Shown: positions 54,135 to 63,663, counted from the first letter of the stretch. The stretch: 64,000 nucleotides of DNA from Neorhizobium tomejilense (GCA_002968845.1 PVBG01000003.1:124001-188000), one strand, 5' to 3'. The notes: a model not told the origin generated them from the sequence alone. Numbers and translations are program-made.

Positions 54135-55163
54135 TCAAAGCCACTCGATGCGCTTGAGGATCCACAGCGTACTGGCGGAAATAACGATGACCAGCGCAAC
54201 GATGAGCAGGAAAGCCCAGGTCTCGCCGACGCCGGGAATGCCGCCGACATTCATGCCGAAGAGGCCGGCGACGACGCTCGGGGGCAGGAGAAGGGCCGCC
54301 AGCGCGGCAAGCCGGTTGGAATTGCGCGCGATCCGCTCGCCGATGACCGTCGAAAGGTCGTCGTGAAGGATGCCGGTTCGGTCGCGGATCGCGTCGAGAT
54401 ATTCGATGAATCGCATCAGTTTGTCGATGACCTCGCGGAAGCGGAGCTTGTCCCGCTCTCTGAGCCATGGCGCGTCGTCGTGCTCGATCCTGCTGAGCGC
54501 GTCGCGTTGCGGCGCGAGATAGCGGCGTAGCTGCACGGCGCGGCGACGCAGCAGCTTGAGCCTCTGGCGGACCTCGCTCGCTTCTCCCTTGAAAATCAGC
54601 TCGTCGAGTTCGTCGACCTCTTCGTCCATGTCGTCGAGCACCGGCTCCAGATCGCGGACGAGCTTGTCGCTGACGAGCGCCAGCAGTTCTCCCGCCTGCC
54701 GGGGACCCTTGCCGTTGTCGAGCGCCCGCCGGATGTCGCGTAGTGCCGTGATATAGTGGCCGCTGTCGCGCAATGTCACCAGCCGGTGTTCGTCCACCCA
54801 GATATGCAGGGGGACGAGGTCGATCTCGTCGGAGTTCTTTTCTGCTTCTTCCGGCGGAGCGGCGCAGACACCGCGCAGGATGATCAGCAGCCCGTCGTCC
54901 AGGGGCTCGACGCGCGGGCGGGAATCCTCCGCAAGAAGCGCCTCCGCCACCAGCGGATCGAAGCCGCCATTGGTGTTTATCCAATCCGCCGTTGCCGGAT
55001 GATCGCGCTCGAAATGCAGCCAGACGAGACCGTCTCCCGGCTTCCAGCTGCAGGCCTCGGCCATGTTCATCGTCCTGCAGCCGCCGTGCCCGTCGAGGAC
55101 AAGGGCGAAGCGCAGGCCGGGCTCGTCTCCGTAGCTTACAGCGGTCTTTGCCTTTTCGAGCAT
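54135..55163 (-). CDS. zntB: CorA-type divalent cation transporter, ZntB-like
   Basis: 342 residues. The large N-terminal cytoplasmic domain (LRFALVLDGHGGCR, GLVWLHFERD) and long stalk helix with heptads (DLEPVLDDMDEEVDELDELIF) precede two C-terminal membrane helices (about 280-300 and 315-335). The GMN pore motif follows the first helix as GLFGMNVGGIPG. The N-terminal domain is closer to ZntB (zinc) than CorA (magnesium), so zinc transport is the likelier role. No partner gene adjacent. Confidence 0.9.
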   Translation of the reverse strand: MLEKAKTAVSYGDEPGLRFALVLDGHGGCRTMNMAEACSWKPGDGLVWLHFERDHPATADWINTNGGFDPLVAEALLAEDSRPRVEPLDDGLLIILRGVCAAPPEEAEKNSDEIDLVPLHIWVDEHRLVTLRDSGHYITALRDIRRALDNGKGPRQAGELLALVSDKLVRDLEPVLDDMDEEVDELDELIFKGEASEVRQRLKLLRRRAVQLRRYLAPQRDALSRIEHDDAPWLRERDKLRFREVIDKLMRFIEYLDAIRDRTGILHDDLSTVIGERIARNSNRLAALAALLLPPSVVAGLFGMNVGGIPGVGETWAFLLIVALVIVISASTLWILKRIEWL

Positions 55164-55278
55164 CCGTGCGCGTCCTCCCCGCCGATTTTCGGATCGATTC
55201 TACCAGCAAATACCATGCCCGCGAAGGGTAAGCATTCCCTCAACAACGGCGGAACGACCGGAGCGCGCCGGCTGCGAG

Positions 55279-55306
55279 TTGACGATATTTCGACCTCTGC
55301 TATAAC
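55279..55306 (+). promoter_or_regulatory. Possible sigma-70-type promoter in the zntB/DUF2087 spacer
   Basis: TTGACG (55279-55284), 16-base spacer, TATAAC (55301-55306). It reads towards the DUF2087 gene 160 bases downstream. The rest of the 301-base spacer shows a short inverted repeat AGCAC/GTGCT around 55382-55398 and no other gene. Confidence 0.45.
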
Positions 55307-55464
55307 GGCGCCACGGTCTGCAGTTCACCGAGGCGTTGCCGTCCCGAAAGGGAAGCTAAACCTGCATAGACAAAGATGATCAGCACTTATCCCGTGCTAG
55401 AGTCGACAAGCCGGCGACCAGCGACACCCTGATTTTGAGGGAATGGCGCGTTTAAGGATAAGAC

Positions 55465-56025
55465 ATGCCGAGATCCACCTTTCCCATGGAGATCGCCGAC
55501 CTGTCGGCTTTCGCCAAATCCCTTCGCAGCGAAATCCTCAGGTTCGATCACAAGCCGAGCCATCTGGAGATGCTCAATCTCCTGACGCGCGCAGCGGGTT
55601 TTCGCAATTACCAGCATTTTCGGGCTGCTGCCAAAACGGCCGACGTGATCGCCGAGTGGCGCCCGGTGCTGGACGACATGCCGGCCCCCGATGAGGCGCG
55701 GGTGCTGAAGACAGCGCGCCATTTCGATGAGGAGGGCAGGCTGGTGCGCTGGCCCGGCAAGCGCGGGCTGCAGGAGCTCTGCCTGTGGTTCCTGTGGTCG
55801 AAGATACCGGCGGACCGGGAGTTCACCGAACGTCAGATCAGCGAGCTGCTGAACACGCTGCATCTGTTCGGCGATGCCGCGATGTTGCGCCGCGACCTCT
55901 TCGATTTCGGTCTCGTCCAGCGCACCCGCGACGGCCGTGAATACCGCCGCATCGAGCAGAAGCCGCCGGCGGAATTGAAGCTGCTGCTATCGCGGATCGG
56001 TCTCGCCAGGGCAACGGCGGCATAG
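55465..56025 (+). CDS. DUF2087 domain-containing protein
   Basis: 186 residues. The N-terminal part (about 10-60, RFDHKPSHLEMLNLLTRAAGFRNYQHFRA) and the C-terminal DUF2087 domain (about 85-165: FDEEGRLVRWPGKRGLQELCLWFLWSKIPADREFTE, then LFGDAAMLRRDLFDFGLVQRTRDGREYRRI) are clear. DUF2087 is often attached to winged-helix proteins and may be regulatory or RNA-related; function unproven. The ribosome site before 55465 is weak (AAGGATAAG). Confidence 0.85.
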   Translation: MPRSTFPMEIADLSAFAKSLRSEILRFDHKPSHLEMLNLLTRAAGFRNYQHFRAAAKTADVIAEWRPVLDDMPAPDEARVLKTARHFDEEGRLVRWPGKRGLQELCLWFLWSKIPADREFTERQISELLNTLHLFGDAAMLRRDLFDFGLVQRTRDGREYRRIEQKPPAELKLLLSRIGLARATAA

Positions 56026-56111
56026 CCGCCGGTCGCCCATTCCGGTCGGTTCAGATCGCGATCGTGAGCCATCGGTTGGGAATTTCCCCGCCGATGGCAT
56101 CTCCGCCGGGG

Positions 56112-56948
56112 TCAGAGTTCCAGGGTCCCCTGAATACATGCGACCACGTCCCCACCGATCCAGATATCGTCGCCGACTTTGTCGACATACACTCGGCCGG
56201 CGCGACCGAGCACGGTGCCTTGGGCCGCAACGTAGCTTTCCGGCGCGACACCGGATCCGATCAGCCATTGGGCAAGGCCGGCATTGAGACTGCCGGTGAC
56301 CGGATCCTCATAGCCGTTGCGGGTAAAAGCACGCACCTCGAATTGCGCCTCCTTGCCGTCAAGATCGGGATTGAAGCGTCCGATGAGCCCGACGCGGGTG
56401 CCGGCGAGAGCGGAATAGTCCGGCTTGACCGCCAGCACATCGGCGCGCGAGGGCAGGCGCACGCCGATCCAGTCCGGGCCGTTCTCGCACCAGTTGGAAT
56501 CCTCGATCAGGTTGGCGGGCAGGCTGAGCGCCTTGGCGATCCGCTCCACCAGTGCCGGATCCACCGGGCCGCTGCGCCTAAGCGGCGGCGCCGCAAACGC
56601 AAGCCGATTGCCGTCACGGCGGATACGGACGAGGCCCGCGCCGCATTCCTGTACGATGTCGCCGGTCGGTGACGCCTGTTGCTGCGAGAGCCAGACATGC
56701 GCACTGCCGAGCGTCGGATGGCCGGCGAAAGGCAGTTCCTGCGACGGTGTGAAAATCCTGACCCGGTAGCTGGCCTTCGGATCGGTCGGCTCGAGCAGGA
56801 ATGTCGTTTCGCTGAGATTGGTCCAGTTGGCGAAGGACTGCATCTGCGCGTCGCTCAGGCCGTCGGCGCCGATCACCACGGCAAGCGGATTACCGCGCAT
56901 CGGCTGGCTGGAGAAGACGTCGACCTGCTGGAAGGAGAATTTTGGCAT
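56112..56948 (-). CDS. PhzF family isomerase-fold protein
   Basis: 278 residues of the PhzF family, a two-domain diaminopimelate-epimerase-like fold. The N-terminal block KFSFQQVDVFSSQPMRGNPLAVV, the catalytic-type Glu in NLSETTFLL, ELPFAGHPTLGSAHVW and DPVTGSLNAGLAQWL are characteristic. Outside phenazine clusters these proteins have unassigned isomerase roles; no phenazine genes occur here. It lies downstream of the cyclic phosphodiesterase gene, separated by a terminator. Confidence 0.92.
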   Translation of the reverse strand: MPKFSFQQVDVFSSQPMRGNPLAVVIGADGLSDAQMQSFANWTNLSETTFLLEPTDPKASYRVRIFTPSQELPFAGHPTLGSAHVWLSQQQASPTGDIVQECGAGLVRIRRDGNRLAFAAPPLRRSGPVDPALVERIAKALSLPANLIEDSNWCENGPDWIGVRLPSRADVLAVKPDYSALAGTRVGLIGRFNPDLDGKEAQFEVRAFTRNGYEDPVTGSLNAGLAQWLIGSGVAPESYVAAQGTVLGRAGRVYVDKVGDDIWIGGDVVACIQGTLEL

Positions 56949-56970
56949 TGCCTTGCCTCATGCAGTTGAA

Positions 56971-56998
56971 AAGAAAGACGGCAGCCAAGGCTGCCGTC
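56971..56998 (-). terminator. Intrinsic terminator of the periplasmic nucleotidase gene
   Basis: Stem GACGGCAG/CTGCCGTC, extendable to 10 bp (56977-56986 with 56989-56998). On the minus strand it is followed by TTTCTTTT. It lies 30 bases after the stop at 57028. Confidence 0.82.
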
Positions 56999-57027
56999 CA
57001 GATATCGCCGAAGGGTGGTATTGGCCG

Positions 57028-59016
57028 TTACAGCACGAGCCGGAACTTGGCGAAGCCGTTCTCGCCGTCGCCGGCGTCCTCGATCTTGGCACCCTTGACC
57101 GCGGTCGCGAACTGGCGGGCCTTGGGGCCGGTCTCGAAGATGGCGCTTGTGCCGGGCAGGGGCTTGAACGACCAGTTGGCGTCGGCCGACGGGTTGATCG
57201 TGCCCTGTTCGACGATATAGCGCACGATCACGTCGCGGTTGGTGTCGGGCGCCACGAAGATCACCTTGTCGCCGGCGATTTCCGGGAACTTGCCGCCACC
57301 GCCTGCGCGGTAATTGTTGGTCGCCACCACGAATTTCTGGGCCGGATCGATCGGCTTGCCGTTGTACTTGAGATCGACGATGCGGTTGGAGTTGGCGTTG
57401 ATGAGCTTGCCGTCCTTGTCGAACCGGGTCGGCTGCGACAGGTCGATCTGGTAGGTCACTCCGTCGATGACGTCGTAATTGTAGGACGGGAAGTCATTGT
57501 TGAGGAGAGGCGCGTCTTTCGCGCCGGCCTGCACCTGGTTGAACATGCCGGCCGACATTTCGAGCCAGTTCTTGACCTGCGCTCCCGTGATCAGCACCGC
57601 CTGCACGGTGTTCGGATAGAGATAGAGGTCGGCGACGTTCTTGATGGCGATGTCGCCCGCCGGGACATCCGTGAAATACTCGGCGCCGCCGCGGCCGCCT
57701 GCCTTGAAGGGCGCTGCGGCCGAGAGGACGGGAATGTCCTTGTATTGACCCTCTTTCAGCATGTCCTTGATGTACCAGGTCTGGGCATTGGCGACGATCT
57801 GTACCGACGGATCGTCGGCGACCAGCGCGAAGTAGGAATAGAGCGGCGCCGAGCTCTTGCCGACCGCGCGGCGGATATAGGCGAGCGTGGCCTCATGCTC
57901 TTCCTTGGCGGCGGCGATGACTTCCGGCTTGTCCTTGACGTCTGCGACGATCTTACGGGCCTCGTCGCGGTGGTAGATCGGCCGTGCTTCGGACGTGGAA
58001 TCGACGATCTTCCAGCTCTTGCCGTCCTTTTCGAGCAGCAGGTCGATCAGCCCCATATGCGAGCCCCAGAAACCGCCCATGACCGCCGGCTTGCCCATCA
58101 GCTTGCCCTTCTTGGTGTCGGCGCCGACAATGCCGTCGAAATCCTTGGTGCCCGGGAAGACCAGATGCTGGTGGCCGGTGAAGACCGCATCGATGCCTTG
58201 GATACCCGCGAGATAGAGCGAGGCGTTTTCCATCCGGTTGCTCTGTCCGCCGCCGTCGATGCCGGAATGGGAGAGGGCGATGACGATGTCAGCGCCTTCC
58301 TCCTTCATGACCGGCACCCAGGCTTTGGCCGCATCGACGATGTCTCGGGTCTGCGCCTTGCCTTCGAGGTTCTTTGCATCCCATGTCATGATCTGCGGCG
58401 GCACGAAGCCGATAAAGCCGACCTTGACCGGGCTCGTCGCGCCCGACCCGTCACGGATCTGCTTTTCGACGATCACGTAGGGCTTCAGGAAAAGCTCGTC
58501 CTTCTTGGCGTCGGAGGCGAGCTGGCCCTTGGTGAGGTTGGCGCAGACATAAGGAAAGCCGGAACCGGCCAGAACCTTGAACAGGAAATCGAGGCCATAG
58601 TTGAATTCGTGGTTGCCGAGCGTGCCTGCATCGTAGCCGAGCACATTCATCGCCTTGATGACCGGGTGTTTGTCGCCGTCCTTCATGCCCCGCTCATAGG
58701 CCATGTAGTCGCCCATGGGATTGCCCTGCAGGAAGTCGCCATTGTCGATCAGCATGGAATTGCCGGCTTCGGCGCGGATCGCGTCGATGACCGAGGCGGT
58801 GCGGGCAAGGCCGAGGGTGTCGTTCGGCTTGTCGGCGTAATAGTCGTAGGGGAAGACGTGGACGTGGATGTCGGTCGTTTCCATGATGCGCAGATGCGCC
58901 TGATTGCCGGCCGCACGGGCGGCGAACGGGTGCAGCATCACGAGCGCCGAAGAGGCGGCAAGACCTCCGAGCAGCGAGCGGCGGGTGATCGGATGAAGAT
59001 CGTTGAGCGATGACAT
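57028..59016 (-). CDS. cpdB: Periplasmic 2',3'-cyclic-nucleotide 2'-phosphodiesterase/3'-nucleotidase
   Basis: 662 residues. N-terminal twin-arginine signal (TRRSLLGGLAASSALVML). The metallophosphoesterase domain has METTDIHVHVFPYDYY, LIDNGDFLQGNPMGDY, TLGNHEFNYGLDFL, ALSHSGID and GHQHLVFPG; the C-terminal nucleotidase domain has the nucleoside-stacking segments NNDFPSYNYDVIDGVTY and NNYRAGGGG. It frees phosphate and nucleosides from extracellular nucleotides, complementing the pst system. A strong AAGGAGG precedes 59016. No Pho box is evident upstream. Confidence 0.94.
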   Translation of the reverse strand: MSSLNDLHPITRRSLLGGLAASSALVMLHPFAARAAGNQAHLRIMETTDIHVHVFPYDYYADKPNDTLGLARTASVIDAIRAEAGNSMLIDNGDFLQGNPMGDYMAYERGMKDGDKHPVIKAMNVLGYDAGTLGNHEFNYGLDFLFKVLAGSGFPYVCANLTKGQLASDAKKDELFLKPYVIVEKQIRDGSGATSPVKVGFIGFVPPQIMTWDAKNLEGKAQTRDIVDAAKAWVPVMKEEGADIVIALSHSGIDGGGQSNRMENASLYLAGIQGIDAVFTGHQHLVFPGTKDFDGIVGADTKKGKLMGKPAVMGGFWGSHMGLIDLLLEKDGKSWKIVDSTSEARPIYHRDEARKIVADVKDKPEVIAAAKEEHEATLAYIRRAVGKSSAPLYSYFALVADDPSVQIVANAQTWYIKDMLKEGQYKDIPVLSAAAPFKAGGRGGAEYFTDVPAGDIAIKNVADLYLYPNTVQAVLITGAQVKNWLEMSAGMFNQVQAGAKDAPLLNNDFPSYNYDVIDGVTYQIDLSQPTRFDKDGKLINANSNRIVDLKYNGKPIDPAQKFVVATNNYRAGGGGKFPEIAGDKVIFVAPDTNRDVIVRYIVEQGTINPSADANWSFKPLPGTSAIFETGPKARQFATAVKGAKIEDAGDGENGFAKFRLVL

Positions 59017-59174
59017 GGCAGCCTCCTTGGAGCGGACCGATAAGCGACAATTCGGCGCCATATTGACCCGCGTGGATTGTATCGCCAAGCGGATTCTGAC
59101 CGGTGGAGGAGATAGTCGTGAGGATCGCTGGCTCCATCCCAAAAGCGGTCGGAAGGAGGCGTCAACCGGACGTA

Positions 59175-59543
59175 TCAATAGGCCGCCATCCGCATCGCGT
59201 CGACGAGTTGGGCCATCTGGAAGGGTTTGGGAAGGACGGGGATATGGCGCATGTCGGCAGGCAGGCCGAGCGGTCCGTATCCGGTCACGAAAATGAAGGG
59301 AATGTCCCGCGCAGTAAGGATCTCGGCGACCGGAAAGCTGGCTTCGCCGGCGAGGTTCACGTCCAGCAGGGCCATGTCCAGCGGAAGCGACCGGGCCTTG
59401 ATGATCGCATCATCGAGCCGCGAGGCCGTCGCCATCGTCCTGCAGCCGATCTGCTCCAGGAACTCTTCGAGCATCATCGAGACAAGCGCCTCGTCTTCGA
59501 TGATGAGGACGCGAATTCCGGCGAAGATATGGGTGTCGTTCAC
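59175..59543 (-). CDS. Single-domain response regulator (receiver only)
   Basis: 122 residues beginning with a GTG at 59543 after GGGGG. It is a lone receiver: acidic pair in IIEDEALV, phospho-acceptor in MALLDVNLAGE, Thr in IFVTGYGP and Lys in VLPKPF. There is no output domain. Its start overlaps the stop of the HWE kinase (GTGA), so the two form a cognate pair; it could act by binding another protein, as lone receivers next to HWE kinases often do in rhizobial stress signalling. Confidence 0.9.
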   Translation of the reverse strand: MNDTHIFAGIRVLIIEDEALVSMMLEEFLEQIGCRTMATASRLDDAIIKARSLPLDMALLDVNLAGEASFPVAEILTARDIPFIFVTGYGPLGLPADMRHIPVLPKPFQMAQLVDAMRMAAY

Positions 59544-61159
59544 CTTGCCCCCATTTGCATGAATGGCGTCACCTCCGCCGAGACGGCGACATCGGCGAGC
59601 GGGGCTTCCATCGTGCCGATGATCCCGGCAGGCTGATCGAATATCACCGATGCCTTGCCGCCGAGATCCTGGGCAAGGCTGCGCTCGATCAGCCTGACGC
59701 CGAACCCGCGTCTCGAGGGCGCCACGACCGGTGGGCCGCCGCTTTCCGCCCATGTCAATCGCAGCAGAGGTTTGGCGCCCCCGACAATCTGCCAGTTGAT
59801 CGCGACCTGACCATTGAGCGTCGAGAGCGCGCCGTATTTCAGGGCATTGGTCGTCAATTCGTGCAGACCCATGGCGAGCGCGAGCGCCGCCCGCGGCAGC
59901 AGCCGGAGGGGCGGCCCGGAGACGGCGAAGCGATAGTCCCCACCTTCGCCGAATGGTGCCAGCGCGCCGGTCACCACGTCGTCGATATTGGCCCCCTCCC
60001 AGTTTTCGCGGGTGAGCACGTCATGGGCGGCGGCCAGCGCCATGAGCCGCCGCTCCAGGTTCTGGCGCACGATCGGATCGCCGCCCCGCAGGGTCTGGGA
60101 GGCGATGGCCTGGATGGTCGCAAGCGTGTTTTTGACGCGGTGGTTCAACTCGTTGACCATGAGCTGCAGCCGCTCTTCGATCCGTTTTCTGTCGGTGATC
60201 TCGACCGAGACGCCGACCAGGCCGATGACTTTGCCATCCGCGTCGCGCAAGGGGGCTTTGGTCGACGACCATATCCGCGGATGGTGGCCCGCGTGGCTGA
60301 TGGCCTCTTCGAATTCCTCGGTTTTTGCCTGGTCCATGATCCGGCGATCGTTGGCCATGACCGCCCCGGCCTGGCTTTTGCTGCCCAGGAATTCCATGTC
60401 CGTGCGGCCCTCGACTTCGGACCATGGCCTGCCGATCAGGTCGAGCGTCGTGACATTCGCCAGGATGATGCGACCCTCCAGGTCCTTGGCGTAGATCAGT
60501 CCCGGCGCGGTCTCCAGGATGATGCGCAGCAGGGTGTTGGTCTGATGGAGCTGCCGTTCGGCCAGCTTGATGGAGGTGATATCATGGCTGACTTCGATCG
60601 CGACTTCCGGCTCCCCGGCCTCGCCGCGGCTCAGCGACCATTTGCTGACGATGTGGATCTCCCTGCCGTCCTTATGGCGACGCGTGAGCTCACCCTGCCA
60701 TTCGCCATCACGAACGAGGGCCGAATTGATTTCCTCGAGAGAGCTTGGGCAGCGGGTGTGCAGGAGCTCGACACTGTCCTTTCCAAGGGCTTCCTTCTCG
60801 GAATAGCCGTAAAGGCGCTCCGAGCCGATCCCCCAGAATACGATCCTGCCGTCAAGACTGCGCAACATGCCCTGCGTCTGCCCGAATGCCTGTATGAACC
60901 GTTCGAGCCGGCAGAACTTGGCGTCGATATCGCGCTGTATCCTTCGTTTTGCCCAGATGGATGCTGCGAACAAGGCGGTCGCAAGCGCCAGCAGGACCGC
61001 CGCCTCGGCCGCAGTGACGGCCGGACGGCTCGGCTCGTCGGACTGCGCCAGAAGTGCGCCCAGTGCCAGGAGCGCGACTACCAAGCATGTCACGAGGGTA
61101 ACCAGCAGGCGCGGCGCCCGCGATGTCGGAGAGGGCAGGCTAAAGGGAACAGCAACCAT
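59540..61159 (-). CDS. Membrane-bound PAS HWE-family sensor histidine kinase
   Basis: 539 residues. Two N-terminal membrane helices (about 18-38 and 50-68) with a very short loop, two PAS domains (about 90-205 and 215-330), then the HWE kinase core: ELNHRVKNTLATIQAIASQTL holds the phosphorylatable His, LALAMGLHELTTNALKYGAL carries the HE residues, and LRLTWAESGGP holds the WxE motif that names the family. The signal is unknown, with sensing probably inside the cell through PAS. It is co-transcribed with the lone receiver gene. Confidence 0.93.
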   Translation of the reverse strand: MVAVPFSLPSPTSRAPRLLVTLVTCLVVALLALGALLAQSDEPSRPAVTAAEAAVLLALATALFAASIWAKRRIQRDIDAKFCRLERFIQAFGQTQGMLRSLDGRIVFWGIGSERLYGYSEKEALGKDSVELLHTRCPSSLEEINSALVRDGEWQGELTRRHKDGREIHIVSKWSLSRGEAGEPEVAIEVSHDITSIKLAERQLHQTNTLLRIILETAPGLIYAKDLEGRIILANVTTLDLIGRPWSEVEGRTDMEFLGSKSQAGAVMANDRRIMDQAKTEEFEEAISHAGHHPRIWSSTKAPLRDADGKVIGLVGVSVEITDRKRIEERLQLMVNELNHRVKNTLATIQAIASQTLRGGDPIVRQNLERRLMALAAAHDVLTRENWEGANIDDVVTGALAPFGEGGDYRFAVSGPPLRLLPRAALALAMGLHELTTNALKYGALSTLNGQVAINWQIVGGAKPLLRLTWAESGGPPVVAPSRRGFGVRLIERSLAQDLGGKASVIFDQPAGIIGTMEAPLADVAVSAEVTPFMQMGAR

Positions 61160-61462
61160 CTAAGCATCCTTTGTTTTGCCTGTGCGCCGTGGCTGTCGGC
61201 TCAATACAGGCGGAAAAAACGTGGACACTTGAACAGCCGCTACTCTTGACGAGGGCGGTTTTAGTTTCGCCGGCTCCGGTTTAGATTAGGGTTTTATCAC
61301 TTATGGATTCAACGGCAAGTAGTAAATAATTAGTAAATGCCACTCATCGCTTGATATTTCCGTTGGGCGCCGTCTTTACATTGGTTTCAATTATGCATGG
61401 CGATGATTAGGGACGCACGAATAAATTGAAGTAGAGTGGAAGCGAATTGAGCCAACCGGCCT
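61160..61462. other. AT-rich spacer upstream of the HWE kinase gene with an 11-base-period repeat
   Basis: 303 bases without a gene. TAGTAAAT occurs at 61320-61327 and 61331-61338, an 11-base period (on the minus strand TTTAC-N6-TTTAC), about 165 bases before the kinase start. The spacing matches that of CtrA-type half sites, although the bases differ from TTAA-N7-TTAA. Confidence 0.4.
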
Positions 61463-61792
61463 TCAGCGCGAGGCTGGAACCTCTCTGTGGAAGAAGCGGA
61501 AATAGGACGATACCTGCGCCACCGCATTGCTGTTGATGCTGAACTGCACACCGAGCCGGCCGCTGCGGCGCCATTTGACGGTGCCTTCCAGGATGCCGAG
61601 TTCTTCGCTTTCGATCCGGACCGGACTGCCGTCGGCGGCATGCAACGTGCGTCCGCCGAGATCGAGCGCCATGCCGGTTGGCGAAAGGTCGGTAACGCGG
61701 CCTTCGACGGCTTGATTGAAGTATTTGACCGTACCGAGGATGCGGGTCTTCTTTCGCTCGGCACTACGGGTCTTCATTCGTCCGTTAATCAT
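61463..61792 (-). CDS. PilZ domain protein
   Basis: 109 residues consisting of a PilZ domain, the classic c-di-GMP receptor. The two ligand motifs are visible: an RxxxR in ERKKTRILG (about residues 12-20) and the D-x-S-x-x-G of TDLSPTGMAL (about 34-43). Both binding motifs are intact, so it should bind c-di-GMP. There is no attached output domain; it would act through a partner. GAGGGG precedes the start. Two GGDEF proteins are encoded 10-14 kb to the left. Confidence 0.9.
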   Translation of the reverse strand: MINGRMKTRSAERKKTRILGTVKYFNQAVEGRVTDLSPTGMALDLGGRTLHAADGSPVRIESEELGILEGTVKWRRSGRLGVQFSINSNAVAQVSSYFRFFHREVPASR

Positions 61793-61884
61793 GGTCCACC
61801 CCTCGTTGTTTTCTCAGACGCGGAAGATACACGCCGCGCCTTGAAATCCCTTTAGGAGGATACGTAAAAGTCGAGCGATCCCGA

Positions 61885-62346
61885 TCATAGTCCCACATTC
61901 GGCTTGTCGATGATTTCGCGCAGCGCAAAGCTCGAATTGATCTTCACCACATGCGGCAGCGCCGACAGCCAGTCGCGATGGATACGCTCGTAATCCTCGA
62001 GGTCCTTGGCGGCGACCCGCAGGATGTAGTCGTATTCGCCCGACATCAGGTAACAGACCAGGACGTTGGGGCAGAGCTTCACCGCCGCCTCGAATTCGGT
62101 GAGTGTCCTGGCGAACTGGCCGGACAGCGAGATGTGGACGATCACCATCATCTTGTAGTCGAGCGCCTTGTTGGAAAGCCGGGCGTGATAACCGCTGATC
62201 GTGCCGCTCTTCTCAAGGATGTCGAGCCGCCGCGAACAGGCCGACGCCGACAGCCCGACACGCTCGGCAAGCTCCGCATTGGAGATGCGGCCTTCCTGCT
62301 GCAAGGTTCGCATGATCGCAACATCAATGGCATCGAATGCGCTCAT
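61885..62346 (-). CDS. Lrp/AsnC family regulator of the alanine dehydrogenase gene
   Basis: 153 residues. N-terminal helix-turn-helix (RISNAELAERVGLSASACSRRLDILEKSG, residues 19-47) and C-terminal RAM ligand domain (ALDYKMMVIVHISLSG, CYLMSGEYDYILRV). It is divergent from ald with a 153-base spacer carrying an inverted repeat, the usual arrangement for an alanine-responsive activator (AldR/DadR-like). Confidence 0.94.
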   Translation of the reverse strand: MSAFDAIDVAIMRTLQQEGRISNAELAERVGLSASACSRRLDILEKSGTISGYHARLSNKALDYKMMVIVHISLSGQFARTLTEFEAAVKLCPNVLVCYLMSGEYDYILRVAAKDLEDYERIHRDWLSALPHVVKINSSFALREIIDKPNVGL

Positions 62347-62386
62347 TCGTGGATCCTTCGAAAAATTGGCCGTTCAAGCAATTATC

Positions 62387-62408
62387 TGCGAAAATGCGAC
62401 ATTTCGCA
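62387..62408. promoter_or_regulatory. Lrp-type operator between the regulator and ald
   Basis: Perfect inverted repeat TGCGAAA-N8-TTTCGCA, 41 bases from the regulator start and 92 bases from ald. A further half site TTCGCA lies ten bases on (62416-62421). The most likely binding site of the adjacent Lrp-family protein. Confidence 0.7.
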
Positions 62409-62499
62409 ATTCGTCTTCGCAAGGACATTCACGCGATTTTCTGGTTTTCTTCCTCACGGGAACATCAACGGCGAAAGCCACAACTGAGAGGAACGCTGA

Positions 62500-63618
62500 A
62501 TGCGTGTCGGATGCCCGAAGGAAATCAAAAACCATGAATACCGCGTGGGGCTGACGCCCGGCGCGGTACGTGAATATGTGGCCCACGGCCACGAGGTGCT
62601 GATCGAGACCAAGGCAGGCGCCGGCATCGGCGCGGATGACGGCGCCTATGTGGCAGCCGGGGCCAGGATCGTCGGTTCGGCCAAGGAAATCTTCGAAAAA
62701 TCCGACATGGTCGTCAAGGTCAAGGAACCGCAGCCCTCCGAATGGGTGCAGCTCCGCGACGGCCAGCTTCTCTACACCTATCTCCATCTTGCGCCCGATC
62801 CGGAACAGACCAAGGGTCTGCTCGCGTCCGGCGTTACCGCCATCGCCTACGAGACCGTCACCGACGATCGCGGCGGGTTGCCGCTGCTGGCTCCGATGTC
62901 GGAAGTCGCCGGCCGCCTGGCGATCCAGGCGGGTGCGACCGCGCTGCAGAAGGCCCATGGCGGCCGCGGCATCCTGCTCGGCGGCGTGCCCGGCGTGCTG
63001 CCGGCCAAGGTCGCCGTCATCGGCGGCGGCGTCGTCGGCCTGCATGCGGCCCGAATGGCTGCCGGGCTTGGCGCCGACGTCTCGATCATCGACCGGTCGC
63101 TGCCGCGCCTGCGCCAGCTCGACGACATCTTCAACGGCCGCGTTCACACCCGTTATTCGACCATCGATGCGGTGGAAGAGGAGGTCTTCTCCGCCGACCT
63201 GATCATCGGCGCCGTGCTGATCCCCGGTGCTGCCGCGCCAAAATTGGTCAGCCGCGAAATGCTCTCGGGCATGAAACAGGGCGCAGTCATGGTCGACGTC
63301 GCGATCGACCAGGGCGGCTGCTTCGAAACCTCGCATGCGACGACCCATTCCGAGCCGACCTATGAGGTCGACGGCATCGTCCATTATTGCGTGGCCAACA
63401 TGCCGGGTGCCGTGCCGGTGACCTCGGCGCATGCGCTGAACAATGCGACGCTGCAGCACGGGCTGGCGCTGGCCGACCGCGGCTTGCGGGCGATCGCCGA
63501 AGACAGGCACCTGCGCAACGGCCTCAACGTTCATCGGGGCCGGGTAACCAACAAGCCTGTCGCGGAAGCGCTCGGCTACGAGGCCTTCGCTCCGGAAAGC
63601 CTGCTCAGCGTCGCGTAA
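62500..63618 (+). CDS. ald: Alanine dehydrogenase
   Basis: 372 residues; NAD-dependent, reversible deamination of L-alanine to pyruvate and ammonia, cytoplasmic hexamer. The N terminus [20 protein letters not shown], catalytic-type Lys in [12 protein letters not shown], the NAD-binding loop [18 protein letters not shown], and [13 protein letters not shown] are characteristic. The start has AGAGGAA upstream. Regulated by the divergent Lrp-type gene; a terminator follows. Confidence 0.97.
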   Translation: MRVGCPKEIKNHEYRVGLTPGAVREYVAHGHEVLIETKAGAGIGADDGAYVAAGARIVGSAKEIFEKSDMVVKVKEPQPSEWVQLRDGQLLYTYLHLAPDPEQTKGLLASGVTAIAYETVTDDRGGLPLLAPMSEVAGRLAIQAGATALQKAHGGRGILLGGVPGVLPAKVAVIGGGVVGLHAARMAAGLGADVSIIDRSLPRLRQLDDIFNGRVHTRYSTIDAVEEEVFSADLIIGAVLIPGAAAPKLVSREMLSGMKQGAVMVDVAIDQGGCFETSHATTHSEPTYEVDGIVHYCVANMPGAVPVTSAHALNNATLQHGLALADRGLRAIAEDRHLRNGLNVHRGRVTNKPVAEALGYEAFAPESLLSVA

Positions 63619-63663
63619 CCGGAAGTGCCGCGGACCGGCTGAGACACTTTAGGGGCTGGAGAG

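Noticed and set aside
56818..59013. A 731-codon open frame on the + strand opposite the periplasmic nucleotidase.
   Set aside because: Same effect: no domain and skewed composition, while the minus-strand frame has a Tat signal and all metal motifs.
59017..59174. Pho box upstream of the cpdB-like gene.
   Set aside because: Expected from its phosphate-scavenging role, but no pair of CTGTCAT-like repeats with 11-base period is present.
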